NCBI GenBank assembly: GCA_040007095.1
Contig: JBDTVS010000023.1
Coordinates: 9,408-73,407 of the forward strand
Source of the DNA: JBDTVS01 sp040007095
GTDB taxonomy: Bacteria > Acidobacteriota > Vicinamibacteria > Vicinamibacterales > CAVVIG01
Direction of reading: 5' to 3'
Length of the DNA: 64,000 bases
Shown: piece by piece, positions 25,854 through 34,262 of the stretch
Layout: the number at the start of each line of letters is the position of its first letter
Numbering within the stretch: the stretch's first letter is position 1
The notes under the pieces: generated by a model
Told to the model about the DNA's origin: nothing
What the model saw: only the letters and a program-made list of their open reading frames with translations
Databases searched by the model: none
Made by a program: the position numbers and the translations under genes

Positions 25854-27167
25854 GTGCCTTCACCAATTGAAATCGCTCCTGCACGTGGCAAGCTCGGTGT
25901 GTTGCTGGTCGGAATGGGTGCCGTCAGCACGACAACGATCGCCGGCGTGCTCGCCATTCGAAGAGGAATAGCCAAGCCGATCGGCTCGTTGACCCAGATG
26001 GGAACCATTCGTCTGGGAAAGCGGACCGAAGGGCGAACGCCCAAGATTACCGAGGTCGTGCCGCTCGCGACGCTCGATGACCTGGTGTTTGGCGGCTGGG
26101 ACATCTTCGAAGAGGACTGTTACAGCGCCGCCCGGACAGCCGGCGTGCTCGAACCGTCGCTGCTCGACCAGATTCGCCCAGAAATGGAGAAGATCCGTCC
26201 GTGGCCGGCGGTCTTCGATCAGCGCTACGTGAAGCGCCTCCAGGGCCCCAACGTCAAGACGGGCAAGAACAAGAAGGATCTCGCCGAGCAGGTGATCTCC
26301 GACATTCGCAAGTTCAAGTCCGACAACAACCTCGATCGTCTCGTCATGGTCTGGTGCGGCAGCACCGAGATCTTCATGACCGAGTCGCCTGCTCACGCCT
26401 CGATTGAAAGCTTCGAGCGCGCGCTGGAAGAGAACGATCCGACGATACCTTCGAGCATGATTTACGCCTACGCCGCGATTCGCGAGGGCATTCCGTACAC
26501 GAATGCCGCCCCGAACCTGACGGCGGATATCCCGGCTCTGGTCGCGCTCGCCGCGCAGACGAAGGCGCCGCTCGCCGGCAAGGATCTGAAGACCGGTCAG
26601 ACCTTGATCAAGACGATCATCGCGCCCGGCCTCAAGGCCCGGCTGCTCGGCGTCCAGGGTTGGTACTCGACCAACATCCTCGGCAACCGGGATGGCGAGG
26701 TGCTCGACGATCCCGAGTCGTTCAAGACGAAAGAGGAGAGCAAGAAGTCGGCGCTCGACTACATCTTTCAACCGGCGCTGTATCCGGACCTCTACGCCGA
26801 TCTCTGCCACGTCGTCCGGATCAACTACTATCCGCCGCGAGGCGACAACAAGGAAGGCTGGGACAACATCGACCTGGTCGGTTGGCTCGGTTACCCGATG
26901 CAGCTCAAGATCAATTTCTTGTGCCGCGACAGTATCCTGGCCGCCCCGATCGTCCTCGACGTCGCGCTGTTCATGGATCTCGCCAAACGCGCCGGCATGT
27001 CAGGGGTTCAGGAGTGGCTGTCCTTCTATTTCAAGAGCCCGGTGCATGCGCCGGAGCTGTATCCTGAGCACGATCTGTTCATTCAATTGATGAAGCTCAA
27101 GAACACACTGCGCTACTTGAAGGGCGAGGAGCTCATCACCCATCTCGGGCGCGACTATTACGACTAA
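25854..27167 (+). CDS. ino1: Myo-inositol-1-phosphate synthase
   Basis: A 437-residue enzyme that converts glucose-6-phosphate to inositol-3-phosphate with NAD+. The Rossmann start GVLLVGMGAVSTTTIAGV, the loop VWCGSTEIF, the core stretch GQTLIKTIIAPGLK and SKKSALDYIFQP are all present. Inositol phosphate would serve phospholipid or compatible-solute synthesis; no second pathway gene lies next door. The start is GTG, with a -10 hexamer only eight bases upstream, which points to leaderless expression. Confidence 0.93.
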   Translation: MPSPIEIAPARGKLGVLLVGMGAVSTTTIAGVLAIRRGIAKPIGSLTQMGTIRLGKRTEGRTPKITEVVPLATLDDLVFGGWDIFEEDCYSAARTAGVLEPSLLDQIRPEMEKIRPWPAVFDQRYVKRLQGPNVKTGKNKKDLAEQVISDIRKFKSDNNLDRLVMVWCGSTEIFMTESPAHASIESFERALEENDPTIPSSMIYAYAAIREGIPYTNAAPNLTADIPALVALAAQTKAPLAGKDLKTGQTLIKTIIAPGLKARLLGVQGWYSTNILGNRDGEVLDDPESFKTKEESKKSALDYIFQPALYPDLYADLCHVVRINYYPPRGDNKEGWDNIDLVGWLGYPMQLKINFLCRDSILAAPIVLDVALFMDLAKRAGMSGVQEWLSFYFKSPVHAPELYPEHDLFIQLMKLKNTLRYLKGEELITHLGRDYYD

Positions 27168-27213
27168 CTCGCAATCGTCCGCATACATCCAGCCGGCCGT
27201 CATCGGCGGCCTC

Positions 27214-27660
27214 GTGCTGGGTGTGTTGTCGGCGCTGCCGATCGTGGCCGTTGGCAACATCTGCTGCTGCCTCTGGGTGGTCAGCGGCGGAGCGGTGGCG
27301 GCATATGCGCTTCAGCAGCGTCAATCAGCCAGGGTGACGCCGGGCGAGGGTGCGCTGGTCGGTCTGCTCGCCGGCTTGATCGGCACCTTCATCTACGTGC
27401 TTCTTTCGGTGCCGATCAACCTGCTCATGGCGCCATTCGAACGCCAGTTGGTCGAACGTCTGGTGACGTTCGGGAACATGCCGCCGGAGTTTCGCGACTA
27501 CGTGAACCGGCCGGCGGGTCTCAGAGCCTTCGGCATCCTCCTGGATTTTGTCATCAGAATTTTCGTCGACGGGATTTTCGCGTCCCTGGGCGGTCTGCTG
27601 GGCGCCATTGTGTTCGCGAAGAAGCCGCCGACGACCGCGAGCGACCTCACCCCGGCATAG
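27214..27660 (+). CDS. Small membrane protein of unknown function
   Basis: A 148-residue protein with three or four hydrophobic segments (LGVLSALPIVAVGNICCCLWVVSG-like, then GALVGLLAGLIGTFIYVLLS, then IFASLGGLLGAIVF). It is not a family I can name. The first membrane segment appears to begin upstream of the GTG at 27214 (VIGGLVLGVLSALP), and the open frame reaches an ATT at 27157 that overlaps the ino1 stop. No ATG, GTG or TTG exists between, so either the N-terminus is truncated or the rare ATT is used. It sits 46 bases after ino1 and is likely in the same transcript. Confidence 0.7.
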   Translation: MLGVLSALPIVAVGNICCCLWVVSGGAVAAYALQQRQSARVTPGEGALVGLLAGLIGTFIYVLLSVPINLLMAPFERQLVERLVTFGNMPPEFRDYVNRPAGLRAFGILLDFVIRIFVDGIFASLGGLLGAIVFAKKPPTTASDLTPA

Positions 27661-27797
27661 TCTCCCCCTGCACCAAGGAGCCTCTCTCGCGCCTCGTCGC
27701 TGGGGCGAACGTTGGCGGCGATTGCGCGCGCCTGCCCACATCGAGGCGAAACTGCACGCCCTATCGCCGTTCAGGCAAGCAGCCGACACATTGAGAT

Positions 27798-29399
27798 GTG
27801 GAGAGGGTGTTTCGATTCTGGAAGGGCCGGTGCGGCGCGCGACGCGCTGAGTGGACCGCGCTCTTACTGGGCCCTGTCGCCTGCGGGCTGTTGACGGTCG
27901 GTGGTTGTGCGTCTCTGAAGGATTTTCCGGGCCGCGAGCAACCTCGTACGACCGCCCTTGAGCCGCCCGCCTCTCTTCGGCCACCGGCCGACTCCTCGCC
28001 CTCGCGGCCGTCACCGCCCCAGACGCCATCGGAGCCGCGGCCGCAGGACGCTCCTCAGCCGTCGCCTCCAGCGACGCCCCCGGTTGTTGCGTCGGCGCCG
28101 GCTCCTTCCCCCACGCCACCTGCTGTCCCGGCCCCGCCGTCGGCCCCGCCACAGGCTGCGCCGGCGTCACCGGTTGGGGCCGTTGCAGCGACGCCTCCGG
28201 CTCAGGCTGCTCCGCCGGCGTCCCGTCCCGCGGCTCCGGCTCCCGTTCGGTTGCCAGCGTTGCCGTTGACTCAGATCGACGATCGTCGGTCGTCGGCGGA
28301 CCTCGACAGCCGCGCATTCACACTGACTTTTGCGCGGCCGGTTGCTGTTCAGGACCTCTTGCTGCTCCTGGTCCGTGGCACCAAGCTGAGCGTCGTGCCC
28401 GATCCGGCAATCGCCGGTTCGTTCATTGGCGAACTGAAGGACGTGACCGTTCGCCAGGCGCTCGGTTTGATTCTCCCCCCGCTGGGATTGGACTACGCGC
28501 TGGCCGGCGGCTTCATCCGGGTGTTCAAGAGAGAGCCCGAGATGCGGCTCTTCGACGTCAACTTCATTGCCACAGAGCGTACCGCCTCTGTGATCGTCGA
28601 CGCCCCAGGACCAGACGGCAGCACGACGAAGATCTCCAGCACCACGCACAGCGATGTCTTCGCGGATCTGGCGAAGGGGACGCAAGCCCTGTTGTCCGAG
28701 CGCGGAACCCTCAGCGTCGACCGTAAGGCCGGGCTGCTGCAGGTGGTCGATTTTCCGGAACGGCTCGACCGTGCGGCGGCATACCTTGATGCTGTCCACG
28801 ACCGCATCCACCGTCAGGTGCAAATTGACGTCCGCATCGTCGAAGTCGAGCTGAACGGGGCGATCGAAAGCATCAACTGGGACGCGCTATCGCAAGTCGT
28901 GCTGCCAGGATCTGGCGGCGGCGCGACCAGACCTCGCGCGCTCACAGGGCTGCGGGTGACGGATATCGCGAGGCTGCTGGCCGCGCTCGCTTCGCAAGGC
29001 AAAGTGTCGACGATTGCCGACCCCCGCATCCTTGCGCTCAACAACGAGCCGGCGATCGTCCGTGCCGTGACCCGGCGCCACGACGAACTCCGACTGACGC
29101 TGACACCGCAGATTGGCCCCGACCGGACGGTGATGCTGAGCCTGAGCCCGCTCGTGTCGAAATCCACCGGCTCGGCGGGCGCACCCGGGGTTGAGGACGC
29201 GATCCTGCTCCAGGCCGATACGCTGGCCCGTGTGGCGGACGGCGAAACAGTTGTCTTGACGGGCTTTCCCACGAGCGAAGACGTGGTCACGCCGCCTGCC
29301 GGGAAAGACCGGCGGGCGAGGCCGCCAGTCCCGACCAAAAAACGGACCGAGCTCCTGATTCTTCTTACGCCGCGGATTCTCAATTCGACGGCGGACTGA
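27798..29399 (+). CDS. MshL/PilQ-type secretin lipoprotein
   Basis: A 533-residue outer-membrane secretin. The lipobox LTVGGC places the lipidated Cys at residue 37. A long Pro/Ala-rich linker (about 50-150) follows. Then comes an N-domain (VQDLLLLLVRGTKLSVVPDP, DVTVRQALGLILPPLG), a beta-domain (VQIDVRIVEVELN), and the secretin core ending KKRTELLILLTPRIL. Secretins form gated pores for pili or type II secretion. Family order and size fit MshL. The start is GTG at 27798; a second in-frame GTG is at 27807. It overlaps no neighbour but lies 2 bases before the ExeA-like gene. Confidence 0.87.
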   Translation: MERVFRFWKGRCGARRAEWTALLLGPVACGLLTVGGCASLKDFPGREQPRTTALEPPASLRPPADSSPSRPSPPQTPSEPRPQDAPQPSPPATPPVVASAPAPSPTPPAVPAPPSAPPQAAPASPVGAVAATPPAQAAPPASRPAAPAPVRLPALPLTQIDDRRSSADLDSRAFTLTFARPVAVQDLLLLLVRGTKLSVVPDPAIAGSFIGELKDVTVRQALGLILPPLGLDYALAGGFIRVFKREPEMRLFDVNFIATERTASVIVDAPGPDGSTTKISSTTHSDVFADLAKGTQALLSERGTLSVDRKAGLLQVVDFPERLDRAAAYLDAVHDRIHRQVQIDVRIVEVELNGAIESINWDALSQVVLPGSGGGATRPRALTGLRVTDIARLLAALASQGKVSTIADPRILALNNEPAIVRAVTRRHDELRLTLTPQIGPDRTVMLSLSPLVSKSTGSAGAPGVEDAILLQADTLARVADGETVVLTGFPTSEDVVTPPAGKDRRARPPVPTKKRTELLILLTPRILNSTAD

Positions 29400-29401
29400 T
29401 C

Positions 29402-30724
29402 ATGTACGAGGAATACTACGGGTTTGCAGAGAAGCCGTTCAGTCTGACGCCCGACCCGAAGTATCTGTACCGGAGCGAGTCGCACGCGAATGCGTTCGAT
29501 CTGCTTCAGTATGCGATCCGCCGGCGCGAGGGCTTCGTCGTCGTCACGGGAGACATCGGCGCCGGCAAGACCACATTGTGCCGGGCGCTTCTCGAGCAGA
29601 TCGATCGCACCACGTTTACCGCGCTGGTGCTCAATCCCTTTCTGTCCGAGCAGGATCTCCTGAAGCGGATTCTCCTGGACTTCGGCGTCATCTCGCGCGA
29701 GGACGCGATGGCCGGCGGCCTCGCCGGCGTGACGACGCACGAGCTGGTGGATGCGCTGTACGACTTCCTCCTCGGCCTGATCCCGTTGAACGCGAGCGCC
29801 GTGCTCATCATCGACGAAGCGCAGAATCTGCCGCTCCACATCCTCGAGCAGATTCGAATCCTTTCGAACCTGGAGACGGACAAGGAAAAGCTGCTGCAGA
29901 TTGTCCTCGTGGGCCAATTGAACCTGCAGTCGACGCTGCGGCTCGCTTCGATGCGTCAGCTGGATCAGCGCATCTCGATCCGGTACGAGCTGAAACCGCT
30001 GGACCGCGACGCCGTCTCGGCGTATGTGTCGCATCGGCTGATGATCGCCGGTGGCGCGGCATCGCTCTCCTTTGCCGAGAAGGCGCTCGAAGAAGTGCAT
30101 CGGATCTCGGGGGGGATCCCGCGGCTGATCAACCTGATCTGCGACCGCGCGCTGCTGGCCGGATACTCGGTCCAGGCGCACCGCATCACGCCGGAGATGA
30201 TCGTGCACGCGGCGGAGAATCTCGATTTGCAGGCGGCGAGACCCTCTCGTCTTCGATGGACGGATGGTCGCGCCGGACTGCTGGCCGGCGCCGCCGTCAC
30301 GCTGATGGCGGCAGCGGGCGCGGTCGGCGGCACCGCGTACATGTACGATCGATTGACCGCCGGCGTGGTGCAGGCCAGCACCGATGCCGTATCGGCCGAT
30401 CGAGCCCTGCCGAACGGTGTCGGGATTCGCCGTCAACTCCCCGATGGCACGGGGGCGACGGTGCTGATCGGGTCGTTCCCTACGGCTGATCCAGCATCGC
30501 CCGGGGCTGTTCGCGCCTTGACGCAATGGCTCGAAGCCTCCGGATATCGCGTCTACTACGCCGAAGTGGACCTCGGACCGCGAGGACGTTGGCAGCGGGT
30601 GCTCGCGGGCGCATACTCTGATTTTGACGTGGCGCGCGCCGATGCCCTTCACCTGAACGCTGCCGCGCCCAATCTGGCCGCTCGCGTGGTCTCCGCCGAC
30701 TACGCAACCGGAGCTCCACCGTGA
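29402..30724 (+). CDS. ExeA/MshM-like AAA ATPase with C-terminal SPOR-like domain
   Basis: A 440-residue protein. The opening MYEEYYGFAEKPFSLTPDP is the hallmark of GspA/ExeA/MshM ATPases. Walker A is GDIGAGKTT (residues 50-58) and Walker B is AVLIIDEAQ (about 138). One membrane segment lies near residues 291-315. The periplasmic part (about 350-435) resembles a SPOR domain, which binds denuded peptidoglycan. ExeA-type proteins help insert the secretin through the cell wall. The stop overlaps the start of the next gene by four bases (GTGA). Confidence 0.87.
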   Translation: MYEEYYGFAEKPFSLTPDPKYLYRSESHANAFDLLQYAIRRREGFVVVTGDIGAGKTTLCRALLEQIDRTTFTALVLNPFLSEQDLLKRILLDFGVISREDAMAGGLAGVTTHELVDALYDFLLGLIPLNASAVLIIDEAQNLPLHILEQIRILSNLETDKEKLLQIVLVGQLNLQSTLRLASMRQLDQRISIRYELKPLDRDAVSAYVSHRLMIAGGAASLSFAEKALEEVHRISGGIPRLINLICDRALLAGYSVQAHRITPEMIVHAAENLDLQAARPSRLRWTDGRAGLLAGAAVTLMAAAGAVGGTAYMYDRLTAGVVQASTDAVSADRALPNGVGIRRQLPDGTGATVLIGSFPTADPASPGAVRALTQWLEASGYRVYYAEVDLGPRGRWQRVLAGAYSDFDVARADALHLNAAAPNLAARVVSADYATGAPP

Positions 30725-31914
30725 GCCTGATTCTGGATGCATTGCGGCGCAAGTCCGCCGAACGCCGCATCGAAGATGACCAGGAACAGCCCGGGCCGGA
30801 CGCGGTACCTGCGGCCCTCGGCTATCCGCGGCCAATCGTCCGCTCACCGCTCCTGCCGCTCCGAACCTTCGTCGCGTACGGCGGCGTCGCGATGTTGATC
30901 GGTTTCCTTTCCGTCTTCATCGCAGTGCTGTGGCTGGCCCCGCCCGCGAGAAACAACCAGGGCCCCCGGGTGGCCCCGGTTCCCGCGACGCAGACAGGTC
31001 GCGCGTCAGGCCCGGCAAGCCTGCCGCCCGCCTTGCAAGGGTCAGCACCGGCGGTCTCGACTCCCGCTCCTCCCGGTGGATTGACCACATCTGGTCCGCC
31101 AACGGCCCCTGCGAGCGCAGGCGTGGCGCGCACGGCGCCTGCGGTTCCGCCGGCTTCGGCACCGCAGGCTGGGACGGATTCACCGGCGATCCCGGCGTTG
31201 ACTGCGGCCTCGGCACCGGCCCAGGCTTTGCCGCCGCGAGGCGCCGGTTCGACGCCTTCCCCGACTGTGGCGGAGTCGTTGCCTCCGCCCGGATTGCCGG
31301 GGACGCCGCCTCCCCAGACAGAATCAGCCGCTCGCCAGGCCGCGTCGGCATCGGGCGATCCCTTCGGACTTGCGTTGTATTACCAGCGCGTCGGCGACTA
31401 CGCCAGGTCGATGGCGCAGTATCGGGCCCTACTCGAAGAGAATGAAGCCAGCGTAGAAGTGCACAACAACGTCGGTCTGTTGTATCAGGATCGTGGTGAG
31501 CTGGACGAGGCGGTGCGCCAGTTCCAGCGGGCGATTGCCATCGACCCGAAGTACGTCAAGGCGCACAACAACCTCGGCGTCGCCCAACTGCGGCTGAATC
31601 GACTGGAAGCCGCCGAGGCGGAGTTCCGGATCGTGCTGGCTACGGAGCCGCGCAACGTGGAATCGCTGGTCAATCTCGCGCTCGTGCAGAAGTCTACGGG
31701 TCGGCTGGCTGAGGCGCGCGACCTGTTGCAGCGCGCGATCGCGATCGATCCGCGCAACCCGGGGCCGCACTATAACCTCGGGGTGCTTGCCGACGACAGC
31801 GGCGACACGGCAACGGCGGTCGAGCACTACAGCGTATTCCTCAGGCTTGGCGCCGGGACGCAGAGCTCGTTGGCCACCCAAGTGCGTGCGCGCCTCGCGG
31901 CGCTCGGCGGATGA
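30721..31914 (+). CDS. GspB/MshN-like TPR protein
   Basis: A 397-residue protein that begins MSLILDALRRKSAERR, the conserved cytoplasmic start of GspB proteins. A membrane segment follows at about 55-80, then a Pro/Ala-rich stretch to about residue 205, then four to five canonical TPRs (NVGLLYQDRGELDEAVRQFQ, then NLGVAQLRLNRLEAAEAEF). TPRs in this position (as in MshN) bind pilus or secretion partners. It overlaps both neighbours by four bases, so translational coupling is likely. The GspB C-terminal domain is missing here but appears in the next gene. Confidence 0.82.
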   Translation: MSLILDALRRKSAERRIEDDQEQPGPDAVPAALGYPRPIVRSPLLPLRTFVAYGGVAMLIGFLSVFIAVLWLAPPARNNQGPRVAPVPATQTGRASGPASLPPALQGSAPAVSTPAPPGGLTTSGPPTAPASAGVARTAPAVPPASAPQAGTDSPAIPALTAASAPAQALPPRGAGSTPSPTVAESLPPPGLPGTPPPQTESAARQAASASGDPFGLALYYQRVGDYARSMAQYRALLEENEASVEVHNNVGLLYQDRGELDEAVRQFQRAIAIDPKYVKAHNNLGVAQLRLNRLEAAEAEFRIVLATEPRNVESLVNLALVQKSTGRLAEARDLLQRAIAIDPRNPGPHYNLGVLADDSGDTATAVEHYSVFLRLGAGTQSSLATQVRARLAALGG

Positions 31915-32537
31915 ACTTCATGGCAGGGACGAGCGCCGCGAGCGTCGCCGGGCTCGTGGCCACGCTGAGCGTGGTCGCCTGGTCGATTGAAGGCCGAGGT
32001 CAGCCGCTCCAGGCTGGCGTCCGCCCCGAACCGATCTCCCAGGCGCCCGCCACCACGCCCGGCGCCGTGTCATCGACGCCGGCTCCTCGGTCAGCTGCGC
32101 CAACGCTCAAGGTGTGGCCGCTGACAGCGCTCAGCACCGAGCGGCGTCCTCCGACGCCGAAAAGCGGCCTGACCGCGGGGGTGGTTACGAAGACCGAACA
32201 GCGATCCGGTCCCGTGCGGGGTTCAGCGGGCGCGCTGCCGCCGCGCGCCGCAGCAGGAGCGGCGGCGCGCTCGAGAGCGGCCTCCGCTGGTGCCTCGACA
32301 ATACAGGGACCCGGTCGAGCGCGAGGTGCCGGCCAGGAATCCACGCCCGAGTTCGATGCCACGCTGGAGACGATTCTGTACTCGCCGGAGCGAAGACTGG
32401 CCATCGTTGATGGGCGAATCGTCCAGGTGGGCGACGAGATTCGTGGCGCCCGAATCGTGGATATCACCCCAGGCGCGGTTTTCTTGCGGGACTCCAGCGG
32501 GAACCCGCGGACGCTGTCACTGGCCGCGGGCCGCTGA
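31911..32537 (+). CDS. GspB C-terminal-domain-like / MshK-like periplasmic protein
   Basis: A 208-residue protein with an N-terminal hydrophobic segment (SVAGLVATLSVVAWS), a disordered Pro/Ala/Thr/Arg-rich middle, and a compact C-terminus at about 150-205 (LETILYSPERRLAIVDGRIVQ... VGDEI... ITPGAVFLRD). That last part resembles the T2SSB/MshK fold: a short beta-rich domain with V-x-G-D and V-x-L. The ATGA overlap with the TPR gene suggests they are coupled. I infer that it completes the GspB-like function. Confidence 0.65.
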   Translation: MNFMAGTSAASVAGLVATLSVVAWSIEGRGQPLQAGVRPEPISQAPATTPGAVSSTPAPRSAAPTLKVWPLTALSTERRPPTPKSGLTAGVVTKTEQRSGPVRGSAGALPPRAAAGAAARSRAASAGASTIQGPGRARGAGQESTPEFDATLETILYSPERRLAIVDGRIVQVGDEIRGARIVDITPGAVFLRDSSGNPRTLSLAAGR

Positions 32538-32607
32538 CGCGGTCGGCCGCCGCGCTTCGAGTGGAACCCGAGCCGCCGGTTTGACGTATCCTTGCTTGTT
32601 CAAGCTT

Positions 32608-33294
32608 ATGGCCCTGATTGAAACTGTCGATCTGTGGAAGACCTACGTGATGGGCTCTGAGGAAATCCACGCGCTGCGCGGTGTGTCGATGCTCATCGAA
32701 CGAGGGGAATATGTCGCGATCATGGGGCCGTCGGGGTCGGGCAAGTCGACGCTGATGAACCTCATCGGCTGCCTCGATACTCCGAGCAAGGGCTCCTACC
32801 TGCTGAACGGCAAGCAAGTCAGCGAGATGAACGACAACGAGCTTGCCCGGATTCGCAACGAGGAAATCGGTTTCGTTTTTCAGACATTCAACCTGCTGCC
32901 CAGGGCGACGGCGCTTCACAACGTCGAGCTGCCGCTGGTGTATGCGGGGGTGCCCGCCGCCGAGCGGCAGAAACGGGCGAAGCTCGCGCTCGAGAAAGTC
33001 GAGCTCACCACGCGCATGATGCATCGACCCAACGAGCTGTCCGGCGGGCAGCGCCAGCGTGTCGCCGTCGCGCGGGCGCTCGTGAATAATCCGTCAATCC
33101 TGCTCGCGGACGAACCGACCGGCAACCTGGATTCGAAGACGGGTACCGAGATCATGGGGCTCTTCGAGCGCCTTCACCAGGCCGGCAACACGATCGTGCT
33201 CGTCACTCACGAAGCCGATGTCGCCGCGTACGCCTACCGCACCATTCACGTCCGCGACGGCCAGGTCGAGAACGACGTACGTCGCGCGGCGTAG
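32608..33294 (+). CDS. ABC transporter ATP-binding protein, LolD/MacB type
   Basis: A 228-residue nucleotide-binding subunit. Walker A is GPSGSGKST, the Q-loop is FVFQTFNLLPR, the signature is LSGGQRQRVAVARAL, and Walker B is ILLADEPTGNLDS. The phrase DEPTGNLDS and the short form are typical of the LolCDE/MacB/FtsE group. No permease or adaptor gene is adjacent, so the partner is elsewhere. The frame is open upstream, but family similarity begins at the ATG at 32608. It is 70 bases after the GspB-like gene and may or may not share its transcript. Confidence 0.88.
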   Translation: MALIETVDLWKTYVMGSEEIHALRGVSMLIERGEYVAIMGPSGSGKSTLMNLIGCLDTPSKGSYLLNGKQVSEMNDNELARIRNEEIGFVFQTFNLLPRATALHNVELPLVYAGVPAAERQKRAKLALEKVELTTRMMHRPNELSGGQRQRVAVARALVNNPSILLADEPTGNLDSKTGTEIMGLFERLHQAGNTIVLVTHEADVAAYAYRTIHVRDGQVENDVRRAA

Positions 33295-33448
33295 TTCAAG
33301 CCCTGCTTCGAAGAACCGCCGAGTTCGCCGATCGCGTCGAATAAAGAACGGCGTGCTTCTCGGTGGTCCCGGTGCCTCTCGGTGGAGATCCTAGGGGACG
33401 CCAGGCCACCGGGTCGAAACTGACGAGCGATCCCAATCTCAGCCGATT

Positions 33449-33477
33449 TTGAAAAGCACTGGCAGGCGATTTATAGT
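33449..33477 (+). promoter_or_regulatory. Strong sigma-70-type promoter of the peroxiredoxin gene
   Basis: TTGAAA (33449-33454), a 17-base spacer, then TATAGT (33472-33477). Transcription would start near 33484. A strong ribosome site AGGAGGT (33534-33540) lies five bases before the ATG. This implies high expression. Confidence 0.75.
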
Positions 33478-33545
33478 CGCACGTGCGGGCTGCGTATGGC
33501 GCCCGCTATCAAATTCATTTTTGACGCGATTCGAGGAGGTCTGCG

Positions 33546-34205
33546 ATGGGACTGCGTATTGGTGATGTAGCTCCGAATTTCGATGCCGAAACCACGGAAG
33601 GTCCAATCAATTTTCATGAGTGGATTGGCGATTCATGGGCCGTACTGTTTTCTCATCCGAAGGACTTCACGCCGGTATGCACCACAGAACTGGGCTACAT
33701 GGCTAAGATCAAGCCCGATTTCGACAAGCGCAACACGAAGATCATCGGACTGAGCGTCGATCCGGTCTCCAAGCATGACGGCTGGTCGCGGGACATCGAG
33801 GAAACCCAGGGATTTGCCCCGAACTACCCGATGATCGGCGACACGGAGCTGAAAGTGGCGAAGCTCTACGGGATGCTTCCCGCCGATCTCAAAGGGACCT
33901 CGGACGGCCGGACGGCCGCGGACAACCAGACGGTTCGCAACGTTTTCGTCGTCGGACCCGACAAGAAGATCAAGCTGATTCTCGTGTATCCCATGACGAC
34001 CGGCCGCAATTTCGACGAGGTGTTGCGGGTGATCGACTCGCTACAGCTGACGGCCAAGTACAAAGTGTCGACTCCGGTCAATTGGAATCCGGGCGAGGAC
34101 GTGATCATTGCCGGGTCGGTGTCCGACGAAGACGCGAAGAAGACCTACCCGGACGGCTGGAAAGCGCCGCGCCCGTACATCCGTATCGTGCCACAGCCCA
34201 AATAG
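33546..34205 (+). CDS. 1-Cys peroxiredoxin (Prx6 / AhpC-TSA family)
   Basis: A 219-residue peroxidase that reduces H2O2 and organic hydroperoxides. The peroxidatic cysteine is Cys45 in FTPVCTTE, with the family HPKDF stretch before it. There is no resolving-cysteine motif at the C-terminus, and the C-terminal extension (TPVNWNPGEDVI, then PYIRIVPQPK) is that of the Prx6-type group. It is monocistronic, with a near-consensus promoter and ribosome site and a hairpin right after the stop. Confidence 0.93.
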   Translation: MGLRIGDVAPNFDAETTEGPINFHEWIGDSWAVLFSHPKDFTPVCTTELGYMAKIKPDFDKRNTKIIGLSVDPVSKHDGWSRDIEETQGFAPNYPMIGDTELKVAKLYGMLPADLKGTSDGRTAADNQTVRNVFVVGPDKKIKLILVYPMTTGRNFDEVLRVIDSLQLTAKYKVSTPVNWNPGEDVIIAGSVSDEDAKKTYPDGWKAPRPYIRIVPQPK

Positions 34206-34230
34206 CACGACGTGATTGTTCGACGGGTTG

Positions 34231-34262
34231 GTAGCTTTGCCGCTCGACAGCGGCGAAGCTAC
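34231..34262. terminator. Hairpin between convergent peroxiredoxin and aldolase genes
   Basis: GTAGCTTTGCCGCT / AGCGGCGAAGCTAC, a 14-bp stem with one mismatch and a four-base CGAC loop. It overlaps the stop codon of the minus-strand aldolase gene. No T-run follows on either strand, so it may act as a bidirectional barrier or mRNA 3'-end stabiliser rather than a classical terminator. Confidence 0.5.

Noticed and set aside
28814..30847. 677-codon frame antisense to the secretin/ExeA genes
   Set aside because: Lipobox, Walker motifs and secretin core are on the plus strand.
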